Position numbers and translations under genes: made by a program
Assembly (NCBI RefSeq): GCF_014654615.1
Contig: NZ_BNBB01000012.1
Span: forward strand, 1 to 64,000
From: Streptosporangium violaceochromogenes
Lineage (GTDB): Bacteria > Actinomycetota > Actinomycetes > Streptosporangiales > Streptosporangiaceae
Length of the DNA: 64,000 nt
Direction of reading: 5' to 3'
The notes under the pieces: model-generated
Database searches by the model: none
What the model was told of the DNA's origin: nothing
Seen by the model: only the letters and a program-made list of their open reading frames with translations
Shown: piece by piece, positions 15,697 to 24,669 of the stretch
How the letters are laid out: every line of letters begins with the position of its first letter
How positions within the stretch are numbered: position 1 is the stretch's first letter

Positions 15697-16113
15697 CGGG
15701 GGAGACGGGGACCGCGGGGGCAGCGGCACGCCGAGAAGGTGCGCGCGCTGGGGCGGCGCGCCGGAGCGCATGGCCGAGGTGATCGCCTCGGTCGCGCCGG
15801 TGCCGAGGTCGGGGGTGGCGTCGGTGACGGCGGTGAGCCCCAGCCGGGTGAGGGCGGCGCCGCCCGCGACACCTCCGCCGACGCCGGGTGACAGCTCCGG
15901 GATCATGGTCGGGGAGGGCCTTGGTGTTCTCGTCCCGGCGAGATACCCGGCCGCGTACTCCCGCCGGGGTGTTCAACGAGCGTCTATGCTCGCTGACAGG
16001 CAGTGTTGCAACGATCCCCGTCACCTTCGCGACGCCGACCGGCGCCTTCTCACGCGGGCACCTCCCCGCCGGGCCGCGGGCCAGGTCACGACGTAGGAAG
16101 GACACGCGCACGC
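15697..16113. other. Non-coding stretch before the P450
   Basis: Open frames here have no recognisable protein content and I call no gene. CGAGC/GCTCG around 15978-15993 form a 5-bp inverted repeat over a possible -10 (TCTATG), which might be the P450 promoter. Confidence 0.35.
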
Positions 16114-17376
16114 ATGGACCCCGACAGCGCTCCTCAGCCCCCCGCCCGCGCCCGTTTCCCCGTCCGTCTGGACCCCGCCGGAACCGATGTCCACGCCGAG
16201 GCCGCCCGGCTCCGCGACAACGGAGCGGCCACACGGGTGGAGCTCCCCGGCGGGGTGGTCGCGTGGGCGATAACCCGTCACGAGGCGCTCACGGCGGTGC
16301 TGGCCGACCCGCGGGTGTCGAAGGACGCCCGCCAACACTGGCCTCTCTTCAGGAACGGGGAGATCCCCACGGACTGGCCCCTTTACCTGTGGGTGTCGGT
16401 GTCCAACATGTTCACCGCTCACGGCGACGCTCACCGCCGGCTCCGCAGGCTGATCTCGCCCGCGTTCACCGCGCGCCGCGCCCAGGCCCTCCGCCCTGTC
16501 GTCGAGCGGATCACCGGTGACCTGCTCGACGACCTGGCCGCCACCGCTCCCGGCCAGGTCGTCGACGTGCGCGAGGTGTTCGCCTACCGGCTGCCCATGC
16601 GCGTGATCGGCGAACTGTTCGGTCTGCCCCACGGCCGCCGCGACCGGTTGCGTCGTATCGTCGACAGCATCTTCAACACCTCCGCGGACGCCGAGGAGGT
16701 TCTGGCGACCCAGCGGGAGGTCTACGACACGCTGAGTGGCCTGGTGGCCGCGAAACGGCAGCGACCCGGCGACGACATGACCAGCGACTTGATCGCCGCC
16801 CGCGATCAGGACGGCTCCCGTCTCAGTGAGCAGGAGCTGATCGACACCTTGCTGCTGGTGATCTCCGCCGGGCATGAGACCACGGTCAACCTGATCGATC
16901 AGGCGGTCGTCGCCGTGCTGACCCACCCCGGCCAGCGCGCTCTCCTCCACACCGGGCGCGCCTCCTGGGAGGACCTCGTCGAGGAGACCCTGCGCTGGCA
17001 GGCCCCGGTCATGAACGTCCCGCTGCGATACGCGGTGGAGGACATCACGGTCGGCGACATCACGGTCCGCGCGGGAGAGGCGATTCTCGCCTCCTACGGC
17101 GCGGCCGGGCGCGACCCCGCTCAGCACGGCGAAGACGCCGATCTGTTCGATGTCACCCGTCCGACCCGCGGCGATCACATCTCGTTCGGCCACGGCGCCC
17201 ACTACTGTCTCGGAGCACCCCTGGCCCGGCTCGAAGCCGGGGTCGCCCTGCCCGCGCTGTTCGAGCGTTTCCCCGACCTCTCCCTCGCCGTTCCTCCCGG
17301 CGCGCTGCGCCCGCTGGAGTCGTTCATCGTGAACGGTCACCGCACCCTGCCGGTCGTCCTGCGCCCCGCCATGTGA
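16114..17376 (+). CDS. Cytochrome P450 (CYP107-like)
   Basis: This 420-residue protein shows all P450 landmarks: the I-helix SAGHETTVN near 250-258, EETLRW near 290 (the K-helix ExxR), and the heme-binding loop [10 protein letters not shown] near 360, with the axial Cys. The acidic-alcohol pair is replaced by His-Glu-Thr-Thr, which is common in bacterial class I enzymes. ATG 16114 follows GTAGGAAGGACAC. No ferredoxin or reductase gene is adjacent, so electrons must come from elsewhere. The substrate is unknown; the family often oxidises macrolides or xenobiotics. Confidence 0.93.
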   Translation: MDPDSAPQPPARARFPVRLDPAGTDVHAEAARLRDNGAATRVELPGGVVAWAITRHEALTAVLADPRVSKDARQHWPLFRNGEIPTDWPLYLWVSVSNMFTAHGDAHRRLRRLISPAFTARRAQALRPVVERITGDLLDDLAATAPGQVVDVREVFAYRLPMRVIGELFGLPHGRRDRLRRIVDSIFNTSADAEEVLATQREVYDTLSGLVAAKRQRPGDDMTSDLIAARDQDGSRLSEQELIDTLLLVISAGHETTVNLIDQAVVAVLTHPGQRALLHTGRASWEDLVEETLRWQAPVMNVPLRYAVEDITVGDITVRAGEAILASYGAAGRDPAQHGEDADLFDVTRPTRGDHISFGHGAHYCLGAPLARLEAGVALPALFERFPDLSLAVPPGALRPLESFIVNGHRTLPVVLRPAM

Positions 17377-18222
17377 GCCGGCAGGCCAGACGATCATCGC
17401 TTCGTTCAGGGCGGAGGGTGCCGCCGGCGGCGAGCGGACGCCCCCTGCCCGGGCTCACGCGATCAGCCGGACGACAGGGCGCTCCCGGGTGAGAGCCTGC
17501 CGGGGCTCCCGCCGGTGATCGAGGTGAGACCTCGGGCGGCGGTCTCGGGCGCGAGGGCGACCGCGACAACGGCGACGAGTCCCGGGAACGCGACGTACAG
17601 GCCTTCGAGGAGTCTGAGTGCAGAAATCGGCGCCAGAAACATGATCTTCGTTTCAGTTCGATGGCTGCTCTCGTTTGTCCTGGTTCGCGGGCCTACGGTC
17701 CAGGGCCATGCCTTTCGAATTCCTCGCCGATGTCCGGCTTTCAGGGCGCCGACGTCATCAGCAAGGAGCGGCAGGTCACGACGATCGACATCTTCCCCGC
17801 CCGTGCCGCCGGAGACGGCGTCAAGCCGGCTCACCATCTCGGGCTGGACGGCGAGGGTGCGGTCACCAACGGCGGTGGCGGACTGCTGGTGAATCTGGGC
17901 AACGACGTGGTGTTGACATCCTCCAGCGAGCGAGTGCGAACTGTGTTTCGGCTCGGCCAAGGCCGTAGCGGTCACCCCTCGCGGGCCGGGGCTCCGCCCG
18001 TGTCCGGCACAGGCGGTCCGTAGCGCGCCCGGAGCGAGCCGGTGGTGGTGATCGGCGCGGACCGGGCCGACGTGGAACGCATATCCGTGCACTCGACTTC
18101 GGAAACCGACGCCTGCTCACTGGTCAGGAACGGTGGGGAATCCCGGGCGCGAGATGCGGTGGAGCTGTGGGATCGTGGAGGCTTTGACGCCATGTCCTGC
18201 CCGCCGCACCCGGGGATTTGTC
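17377..18222. other. Long stretch without a supported gene
   Basis: These 846 bases hold several open frames on both strands but none has family features or a good start. A plus frame at about 17745-17930 (GADVISKERQVTTIDIFPA...) is the most protein-like and I do not recognise it. Next to it MPFEFLAD resembles a Tn3 transposase N-terminus, but too briefly to call. The stretch contains one copy of a 30-bp repeat (17603-17632). Confidence 0.4.
17603..17632 (+). repeat. 30-bp inverted repeat, left copy
   Basis: CTTCGAGGAGTCTGAG then TGCAGAAATCGGCG. It is the inverse of 24509-24538 with 28 of 30 positions identical. The pair encloses 6.9 kb containing the split AfsR-like gene, the TnpB element and the kinase gene. 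Its nature is unknown. Confidence 0.6.
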
Positions 18223-18930
18223 ATGGAATTTCGGATTATGGGGGCATTGTCGATACGTGACGGCGCCGAGGATCGCACCCCCACCGCTCCGAAGCACCGT
18301 GACCTGCTGGCGATGTTCGTGCTCAACGCCCGCCGCCCGCTCACCGTCGAGCGGCTGCGACAGCTGCTGTGGCCGCTGGAGGAGGGCGACCGGTCAGACT
18401 CGCTGATCCGCGGTTACATCGGCCGGCTCCGGCAGCTGATCGGCAAGGACGTCATCACCACCGTGTCCGGCACGTACACGCTGGCCGTCAACGACGATCA
18501 GCTCGACGTCGGTCGCTTCCGCAGGCTTGTGCAGGAGGGGCTGTCCGGACGTGACGGCGGGAAGCTGCGGGAGGCGCTGGACCTGTGGCGCGGGCCGGTT
18601 CTGGCGGACGTCGACCCTGACGCGAGGCGCTGGGCCGAGACCGGGCGGCTGCGCGAGGAGCTCGAAGAGCTTCGCCTGCTCGCCCTGGAGCGCCGGATCG
18701 AGCTCGACCTGGACGCGGGCCGACACCGCGAGCTGCTGTCCGAGGTGCGGAGACTGGTCGCGCAGCACCCGCTCTGGCAGCGTTTCCGCGGCCAGTTCAT
18801 GCTGGCGCTCTATCGCAGCGGGCGGCGCGTGGAGGCGCTGGCCGTGTACACGGCGCTGCGCGACGAGCTCGACGGCGGGCACGCCATCGAGCCCGACCCC
18901 GAGCTGCAGCTGCTCCATCACCGGATAAAC
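18223..18930 (+). pseudogene. AfsR-like regulator, 5' part (SARP/BTAD), split by a TnpB element
   Basis: This is the first 236 codons of an AfsR/SARP regulator. A winged-helix DNA-binding domain (LTVERLRQLLWPLEEGDRSD) is followed by the BTAD helical domain (FRRLVQEGLSG... LELQLLHHRIN). The reading frame is interrupted after Asn236 by the element at 18931-20409 and resumes in the same frame at 20410, giving HHRIN joined to RMLHDDV. Unjoined, it would be read on into the element as far as 19395. SARPs usually activate secondary-metabolite genes; a truncated DNA-binding half could still bind DNA. Confidence 0.85.
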
Positions 18931-18939
18931 CGGAGGATG

Positions 18940-18959
18940 CCCCGGCCTTCAGGCCGGGG
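18940..18959 (+). repeat. TnpB element left-end hairpin
   Basis: CCCCGGCC-TTCA-GGCCGGGG is a perfect 8-bp stem with a TTCA loop, nine bases inside the left boundary. It mirrors the right-end hairpin and is the kind of structure a Y1 transposase recognises. Confidence 0.75.
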
Positions 18960-18975
18960 AGGAATCCGGACCCCG

Positions 18976-19116
18976 TCAGGGGCGGCCCGCCGGAGGCGGG
19001 ACGGCCTGCTGGAGGATGTGCAGCACCTGCGCGTGCAGGGATCGGTGCTCATGTTCGGCCAGTTCCTTGAGTCGTGCGTGGAAGTCGTCGGGAAGTCGCA
19101 GTGTGATCTGTTTCAT
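18976..19116 (-). CDS. Small ribbon-helix-helix (Arc-like) protein inside the TnpB element
   Basis: A 46-codon gene too short for usual gene finders. It starts MKQITLRLPDDFHARLKELA and continues EHEHRSLHAQVLHILQQAV. The first residues form the beta strand and the rest the two helices of an Arc/CopG-type ribbon-helix-helix DNA-binding fold (RLPDDFHARLKELA is the classic pattern). It is divergent from tnpB with 50 bp between the starts. TATCCT (19123-19128 on the minus strand) lies six bases from the ATG, so the mRNA is probably leaderless. It may repress tnpB or itself, or be an orphan antitoxin; no toxin is nearby. Confidence 0.75.
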   Translation of the reverse strand: MKQITLRLPDDFHARLKELAEHEHRSLHAQVLHILQQAVPPPAGRP

Positions 19117-19166
19117 GACGCTAGGATACCCGCGGCGAACCACCTCTGTGATGGTAGATTGATGGC

Positions 19167-20366
19167 ATGTCCCGTTACCGGCTCTCCCCGACGCCCGCCC
19201 AGGAGGCGGCGCTGGCGGAGCACTGCGGGCACGCCCGGTTCGTGTGGAACCTCGCCGTGGAACAGCACGCGCGCTGGAAGCCGGGGCGGGCGTCCGCGCC
19301 GGGATTCGCCGCGCAGTGCCGTCAGCTCACCGAGGCCCGCGCCGAGTTCGCGTGGCTGCGCGGCGGGTCGACCGTCGTGCAGCAGCAGGCACTGAAGGAC
19401 TTCGCCCAGGCGATGACGAACTTCTTCGGCGGCACCCACCGCCGTCCGACGTGGCGCAAGCGCGGTCAAGGTGAGGGGTTCCGCATCGTCGCGGTCAAGG
19501 CCGGCGACGTTCGCCGCGTCTCCCGCAACGCCGGCGAGGTCAAGGTCCCGAAGGTCGGCTGGGTACGGTTCCGCTGGTCGCGCGCCGTCCCCGGCGGCGG
19601 GGTGAAGTCCTACCGGATCACCCGGGATGCGGCCGGGCGCTGGCATGTCGCTTTCGCCGCGATCCCGCAGCCGATTCCCGCGCCCGGCACGGGCGAGGTG
19701 GTCGGTGTGGACCGGGGCGTGGCCGTGTCGGCGGCCCTGTCCACCGGCGAGCTGCTGAACGCGCCCGCTCTGCGCGACACCGAGAAGACGCGGCTGCTGC
19801 GCCTGGAGCGCAAACTCGCCCGAGCCCGGCGCGGGTCGAACCGCCGCGCCACGGTCAAAGCCACCATCGCGAAGCTCAAGGCCCGCGAAGCCGACCGGCG
19901 CAAGGACTGGGTGGAAAAGACCTCCACCGGCCTGGCCCGGCGGTTCGACGTCATCGCCGTCGAAGACCTGAAGATCACCGGCATGACCCGGTCCGCGCGC
20001 GGCACCCTCGCAGCGCCGGGGCGCAACGTCGCCCAGAAAGCCGGGCTCAACCGGGGCATCCTCGCCAACGGGTGGGGACGGCTCGTGGCACGGCTGGAAC
20101 AGAAAGCCCCCGGCCGGGTCCAGAAGATCAATCCGCGGTACACGTCGCAGACCTGCAACGCCTGCAGACACATCGCCGGGGAGAGCCGCGAGAGCCAAGC
20201 CCTCTTCCTGTGCGTCGCCTGCGGGCACCAGGCCAACGCCGACATCAACGCAGCTTGCAACATTCGAGACACTGCCGCAGGGCATGCGGTGGCTGCACGG
20301 GGAGGCCCGCCGTTGGGCGGGCTCGTGAACCGTGAACCTCAACGCGACCTCCTCCTTGTGGGGTAG
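19167..20366 (+). CDS. tnpB: TnpB RNA-guided endonuclease, apparently intact
   Basis: This 399-residue protein has the complete RuvC-like site: the Asp of GEVVGVDRGVAV, the Glu of FDVIAVEDLKI and the Asp of NADINAACNI. The zinc ribbon has two pairs, TCNACRH and FLCVACG. The N-terminal YRLSPTPAQEAALAEH is the usual wedge start. TnpB proteins cut DNA next to a TAM using a guide RNA made from the element's right end. ATG 19167 has no ribosome binding site but TAGATT ends six bases before it, so translation may be leaderless. No inactivating mutation is visible. Confidence 0.9.
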   Translation: MSRYRLSPTPAQEAALAEHCGHARFVWNLAVEQHARWKPGRASAPGFAAQCRQLTEARAEFAWLRGGSTVVQQQALKDFAQAMTNFFGGTHRRPTWRKRGQGEGFRIVAVKAGDVRRVSRNAGEVKVPKVGWVRFRWSRAVPGGGVKSYRITRDAAGRWHVAFAAIPQPIPAPGTGEVVGVDRGVAVSAALSTGELLNAPALRDTEKTRLLRLERKLARARRGSNRRATVKATIAKLKAREADRRKDWVEKTSTGLARRFDVIAVEDLKITGMTRSARGTLAAPGRNVAQKAGLNRGILANGWGRLVARLEQKAPGRVQKINPRYTSQTCNACRHIAGESRESQALFLCVACGHQANADINAACNIRDTAAGHAVAARGGPPLGGLVNREPQRDLLLVG

Positions 20367-20409
20367 TTATCGTTGGAATCCCCCGCCTTCAGGCGGGGGA
20401 GGATGTCAA
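20270..20409 (+). ncRNA. Predicted omega-RNA (reRNA) scaffold at the TnpB right end
   Basis: In TnpB elements the guide RNA scaffold overlaps the 3' end of tnpB and the right-end hairpin, and the guide is the flanking DNA. Here the scaffold would cover the end of tnpB and hairpin 20380-20399, finishing at TCAA (20409). The guide would start at 20410 (CGCATGCTGCACGACG). The 5' limit is a guess. The right flank next to the left-flank TAM would be exactly the empty insertion site. Confidence 0.45.
20380..20399 (+). repeat. TnpB element right-end hairpin
   Basis: CCCCCGCC-TTCA-GGCGGGGG is a perfect 8-bp stem, ten bases before the right boundary. The decayed element at 29271 ends with a similar hairpin and the same GGATGTCAA on its tnpB strand. 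Confidence 0.8.
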
Positions 20410-22341
20410 CGCATGCTGCACGACGATGTCATGCTGCACGTCTCCGCGGGCCCGCCGGTGCTGTTGCCGCGGGACGTCGCCCACTTCACCGGCCGCGCCG
20501 ACCTGCTCGATCAGGTGTTCTCCGGCCTGGTCGTCGTGCACGGCCCGGCCGGGGTGGGCAAGTCGGCGCTCGCCGTACGCGCCGCCTGGCGGCACAGGGA
20601 GCGCTTCCCCGACGGGATCCTGTACGCGGACCTGCGCGAGTCCACCCGGCCCGGCGCGATCCTGGAGGACTTCCTGCGCTGGCTCGGCTGCCCGGCCCAG
20701 GCGGTACCGGCGTCGGAGGGCCAGCGGCAGCGGCTGCTGCGCACCTACACCGCAAACCGTCGCGTGCTCGTCGTGCTGGACGACGCCACCGACGAGTCCC
20801 AGGTACGGCCGCTGCTCACCTCGTGCCCCACCGTGATCACCAGCCGGTCGGCGCTCGGCGGGCTGACCGGCGCCGTACGGCTGCCGCTGGGCGTCCTGGA
20901 CGACGACGAGGCCCGTGACCTGCTCGTCAAGCTCATCGGCGAGGAACGGGCGGACGACGGCGGGGTGCGGGAGCTGATGCGGTTCTGCGGCGGGCTGCCC
21001 ATCGCGTTGCGCATCGCCGGATCCCGCCTGGCCACCAGACCAGGCTGGACCCCTGGTTACCTCGCGGGCCTGCTGGAGGACGAGCGCGGGCGGCTGGACC
21101 GCCTTCACTCGGGCGACCAGACGGTCCGCAGCGTGTACGCGGTCGGCTACGAGGGCCTGCCCACGCCGGCGCGCCGCATGGTGCGGCTGCTGGGCGCGCT
21201 GTCGGCCCCCGACGTCGCCGACTGGGCCGCCCAGGTCTTCGGCGACCAGGCCGACGCGCTCGTGGACGCCGGCCTGCTGGAGGCGCACACCGTGGACGTG
21301 GCGGGCCAGGTCCGCCACCGCATGCACGACCTGACCCGGCTCTACGCCCGCGAGCGGCTGGTGGAGGAGGAGGGCGTGCATGCGGTACGGGAGGCGCTCG
21401 CGCGGCTCCAGGCCGTCGTGATCGCCCGGGTGCAGGCGTCCCGGTTCCCGCTGGTCTCCGGTGAGCCGACCATGCGCAGCTTCGTGACCAGGGACATCAA
21501 GGAGTCGGTCGAGTGGCTCGTCGCCGAGCGCGCGTTTCTCGCCGCCCTCGTCGGCGACCTGTACGGGGCCGGCCTCGACGAGGGCGCGTGGCGGCTCGCG
21601 CATCTGCTGGGCCCGTTCCTGGAACGGCGGCGCTTCCTGGACGACTGGCGGCCGGTCGCCGAGACCGGCCTCGCGGCGGCGCGGCGCACGGGTGACGCTC
21701 GCGCCGAGGCCCTGCTCCTGCGCGACCAGGGCGACCTGTGCCGGGCCGAGGGCCGGTGGGCGGAGGCGCTGGATCTGCTCACCCGGGCGCTCGGGGCGTT
21801 CACGAGCCTCGGCACATCCGGCGGCAAGGAAGCCGCGCAGGTCCGGCGCAGGATCGGCCAGGTTCACCTGGAACAGGGCCGTCTGGACGAGGCGGAACGC
21901 CAGCTGACCTCCTCTCTGCACGCCTTCAGCGGCGGGAGGGTCGGCGCCGAGGCGCAGCAGGCGCTTGGCGCGGTGCTGCGGCGGGCCGACCGCCCCGACG
22001 AGGCAGCCGACCGGCTCGCCGCCGCCGCGGGCCTCTTCGATGCTCTGGGCGACCGGCACCGGCACGCCGACACCCTGCTGGAGCTGGCCGCGGCACGGCT
22101 GGCGCAGCGGCGGGTGCCCGACGCCAGGGACTGCGCGCAGCGGGCCAGGTCCATCGCCGTACGGCTCGGCGACCGGCTGCTGGACGCGCACGCGCTGCTG
22201 GCGCTGGCCCGGGTCAACCGGGCCGAGGGTGACCGCGACGCGGCGCGCAAGCTGGCCGAGGACGCGTTCAAGATCTTCGACGGCGTCGCCGACGAACCCG
22301 GCAGGGCGACCGCGCTGGACCTACTCGCCGCCCTGGTGTAA
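20410..22341 (+). pseudogene. AfsR-like regulator, 3' part (NB-ARC and TPR)
   Basis: These 644 codons continue the gene begun at 18223. The NB-ARC ATPase has P-loop HGPAGVGKSALAV near the start, a RVLVVLDDATDE Walker B and FCGGLPIALRIAG. After a linker come TPR-like repeats (RLDEAERQLTSSLHAF, RRADRPDEAADRL, VPDARDCAQRARSI). In AfsR/NB-ARC regulators this half controls the SARP half. An ATG at 20413 lies ten bases after GGGGGAGG of the element's right end, so it could be made as a separate protein. Apart from the insertion the frame is intact. Confidence 0.8.
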
Positions 22342-22441
22342 CGACCTGGCGTGACGGCCTGCTCTGACGGCTCAACATTAGACGCAGGAGCACGGCCCAG
22401 ACGCCTCGAACTTGGTTGAGCGGATCAGTACCGTATGGAGC

Positions 22442-24397
22442 ATGGTCGCCCCTCTTGCCCCTGAGGATCCTCCGCGTCTGGGTGAGTTCGAGCTGCTGGG
22501 CCGGCTCGGGGAGGGCGGTCAGGGAATCGTCTACCTGGCCCGCGATCCAGTTGGGCAGCGGGTGGCGGTGAAGGTGTTGATCAGGGCCGACGCCGAGGCC
22601 CGCGCCCGTCTGGCCCGCGAGCTGGCAGCGGTGGAGAGCGTGGCGCCCTTCTGCACCGCCCGCGTGCTCACGGCCGTGCCGGACGGGCCGCGGCCGTACG
22701 TGGTGAGCGAGTTCGTGGACGGGCCGACGCTGGCGGAACGGGTGCACGAGCACGGCCCCCTGTACGGCGGCGAGCTGGAACGGCTGGCCGTCGGCACCAC
22801 GACGGCCCTGGCCGCCATCCACGCGGCCGGCGTCGTGCACCGCGACTTCAAACCGAGCAACGTGCTGCTCGGCCCGGACGGTCCCCGGGTGGTCGACTTC
22901 GGCATCGCCCGCGCCGACGGTGTCACTACCATGACCAGCGGACTCATCGGCACCCCTGCCTACCTCGCGCCCGAACAGCTGAGCGGCGCCCCCGCCTCAC
23001 CTGCCTCGGACGTCTTCGCCTGGGCGGGCACCATGGTCTTCGCCGCCACCGGCACCTCCCCGTTCGTCGCCGCGGGCATCGCGGACGTGCTGAACCGCAT
23101 CGTCACCCACGAACCGGATCTGTCAGCGGTCCCGCCGCCGTTGCGCGACTCGATCGCCGCCGCCTTGGAGAAGGACCCTTCGCGCCGGCCGGCGGCGGGC
23201 GAGCTGCTGTCCCGCCTGATCGACCCGGTCTCCGGTGGCCGCGGCCGGTCGATCGTGGAGCTCACCAGCCTGGGCAGCCGCCTCGCCGCCGAACCGGCCG
23301 ACGATCGGGGAACGTCGGACCCGGTCGGCGGTCGGGGAACGTCGGACCCGGTCGGCGGTCGGGATCTTGCCGGGGCGGCCGGTCGTGGGGAGACCGCGGA
23401 ACCCGCCGGTCGCGGGGGCGCCACGGGGCCGGCCGGGGAGCCCACGGCCCCGCCCTCCTCACGGGCCCCGGTGCTCATCGGGTGGACCGCTGGGCGGGGC
23501 CGCCGTACCGCGCTCGCCGTGGCGGCGGCGTCGGTCGCGGTCGTGGTGGGGGCGCTCGCCTGGTTGCGGCCGTTCGGCGGGACGGGGTCCCATGCCTCTT
23601 CAGGCACCGGCGAGCCGGGCTCCTCGTCCGCCTCACGTCCCGACGCCTCCGCCCCCACCTCCGAGCCCCCATCGGCCTCACCGTCGGGCTCACGGGAGAT
23701 CTCGCCCAGCGAGCCGGCGAGTCCGGGTGCGTCGGCGGTCCCGGGCGGGGGGCCGCAGGTGTCCGACACGTTCGGGCGCACGGTCAGCACCGGATTCGGT
23801 ACGACGGACGACGGGAAGCGTCACTGGTCGGTCGGCGTTCCGGCGAGCGGCTACTCGGTGGACGGCGAGAGGGGCCGGATCACGATGCCCCCCGGAGTCG
23901 GCTCCAGCGCGTACCTGGACGGGGTGAAGGAGATCAGAACCGACCTCAGCTTCACCTTCGCCGGCGACAAGCCCCCCACCGGCGGCGGGATCTACGTGTC
24001 CGCCGTGGGACGCAGGGTCCCGACAGTGGGGAGTTACCGGGCGCACGTGAGCCTGCGGCCCAACGGCAAGGTCCTGTTCCAGCTGATCCGCTCCGAGGCG
24101 GGCCGCAGTGAGATCGACCTCGCGCAGCCACTGCGGGTCCCCGGGCTGACAGCGGGCGCGGGCATCGCGATGCGCGTACGCATCCAGGTCACCGGCGCGT
24201 CGCCGACCACGATCCGCGGCAAGGTCTGGGCCATCGGCGCGCCCGAGCCGGACTGGCTGCTCTCCGTCACGGACGCGACCTCCGGACTCCAGGTCCCGGG
24301 TAGGGCCGGCATTCTGACCTTCTTGTCTCGTACGGCCACCGACACTCCCGTCACGGTGACCGTGGACGACCTCGCCCTGACCGCAACACCGGGGTGA
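22442..24397 (+). CDS. Membrane Ser/Thr protein kinase (PknB-type)
   Basis: This 651-residue kinase starts MVAPLAPEDPPRLGEFELLG. Kinase motifs are complete: GEGGQG loop, VAVKV (Lys44), HRDFKPSN near 133, DFG near 153 and YLAPEQL. A Pro/Ser-rich linker contains a 27-bp tandem duplication (23307-23360). One transmembrane segment (ALAVAAASVAVVVGALAW, about 357-375) is followed by a 250-residue outer domain with a concanavalin-like beta pattern. It lies 100 bp after the AfsR-like gene; AfsR proteins are classic kinase substrates, so a pathway is plausible. Confidence 0.92.
   Translation: MVAPLAPEDPPRLGEFELLGRLGEGGQGIVYLARDPVGQRVAVKVLIRADAEARARLARELAAVESVAPFCTARVLTAVPDGPRPYVVSEFVDGPTLAERVHEHGPLYGGELERLAVGTTTALAAIHAAGVVHRDFKPSNVLLGPDGPRVVDFGIARADGVTTMTSGLIGTPAYLAPEQLSGAPASPASDVFAWAGTMVFAATGTSPFVAAGIADVLNRIVTHEPDLSAVPPPLRDSIAAALEKDPSRRPAAGELLSRLIDPVSGGRGRSIVELTSLGSRLAAEPADDRGTSDPVGGRGTSDPVGGRDLAGAAGRGETAEPAGRGGATGPAGEPTAPPSSRAPVLIGWTAGRGRRTALAVAAASVAVVVGALAWLRPFGGTGSHASSGTGEPGSSSASRPDASAPTSEPPSASPSGSREISPSEPASPGASAVPGGGPQVSDTFGRTVSTGFGTTDDGKRHWSVGVPASGYSVDGERGRITMPPGVGSSAYLDGVKEIRTDLSFTFAGDKPPTGGGIYVSAVGRRVPTVGSYRAHVSLRPNGKVLFQLIRSEAGRSEIDLAQPLRVPGLTAGAGIAMRVRIQVTGASPTTIRGKVWAIGAPEPDWLLSVTDATSGLQVPGRAGILTFLSRTATDTPVTVTVDDLALTATPG
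23307..23360 (+). repeat. 27-bp tandem duplication in the kinase linker
   Basis: GGGGAACGTCGGACC then CGGTCGGCGGTC occurs twice without a gap and encodes GTSDPVGGR twice. It lengthens the flexible linker before the membrane segment and keeps the frame. Confidence 0.85.
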
Positions 24398-24508
24398 CGT
24401 GCCTGGTGACCTCCTGGAACGTGACCAGCCGGGCGGGATGTTGCGGGCGGCGGTCGTCTTGTTCGGCTGGTCACGCGGTGGTGACGGTGGCGTCGACGGG
24501 CTCACTAC

Positions 24509-24538
24509 CGCCAATTTCTGCACTCAGCCTCCTCGAAG
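24509..24538 (-). repeat. 30-bp inverted repeat, right copy
   Basis: On the minus strand it reads CTTCGAGGAGGCTGAG then TGCAGAAATTGGCG, 28 of 30 identical to 17603-17632. It lies between the kinase stop and the MerR stop in an otherwise featureless 272-bp gap. Confidence 0.6.
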
Positions 24539-24669
24539 ACCTACAGGGACGACCCCGCCGGATCACGCCCGCGAGCCGGTCGGAGGCATCCTTGGGGCGT
24601 CGCTCGCCGAGACGGGACGGGGATCCCACGCCTTGCCCAAGGCGCGCACGGCACCCCGGGAAAGGCCCG

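Larger units (their letters stand above)
18931..20409 (+). mobile_element. TnpB-only IS200/IS605-type (IS1341-like) element
   Basis: The element is 1479 bp, a multiple of three. Removing it restores one reading frame across AAC|CGC in the AfsR-like gene, which fixes both ends exactly. There is no target duplication, as expected for this family. The right end finishes GGATGTCAA, and TCAA is also the right-end cleavage tetranucleotide of IS608. Each end has a hairpin with a TTCA loop (18940-18959 and 20380-20399). It carries tnpB and a divergent ribbon-helix-helix gene but no tnpA, so movement would need a transposase in trans. The left flank ATAAAC is the presumed target/TAM. Confidence 0.85.

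Noticed and set aside
17661..18023. Plus-strand frame with GADVISKERQVTTIDIFPA as a real gene
   Set aside because: It has no convincing start or recognisable domain; I left it within the unassigned stretch.
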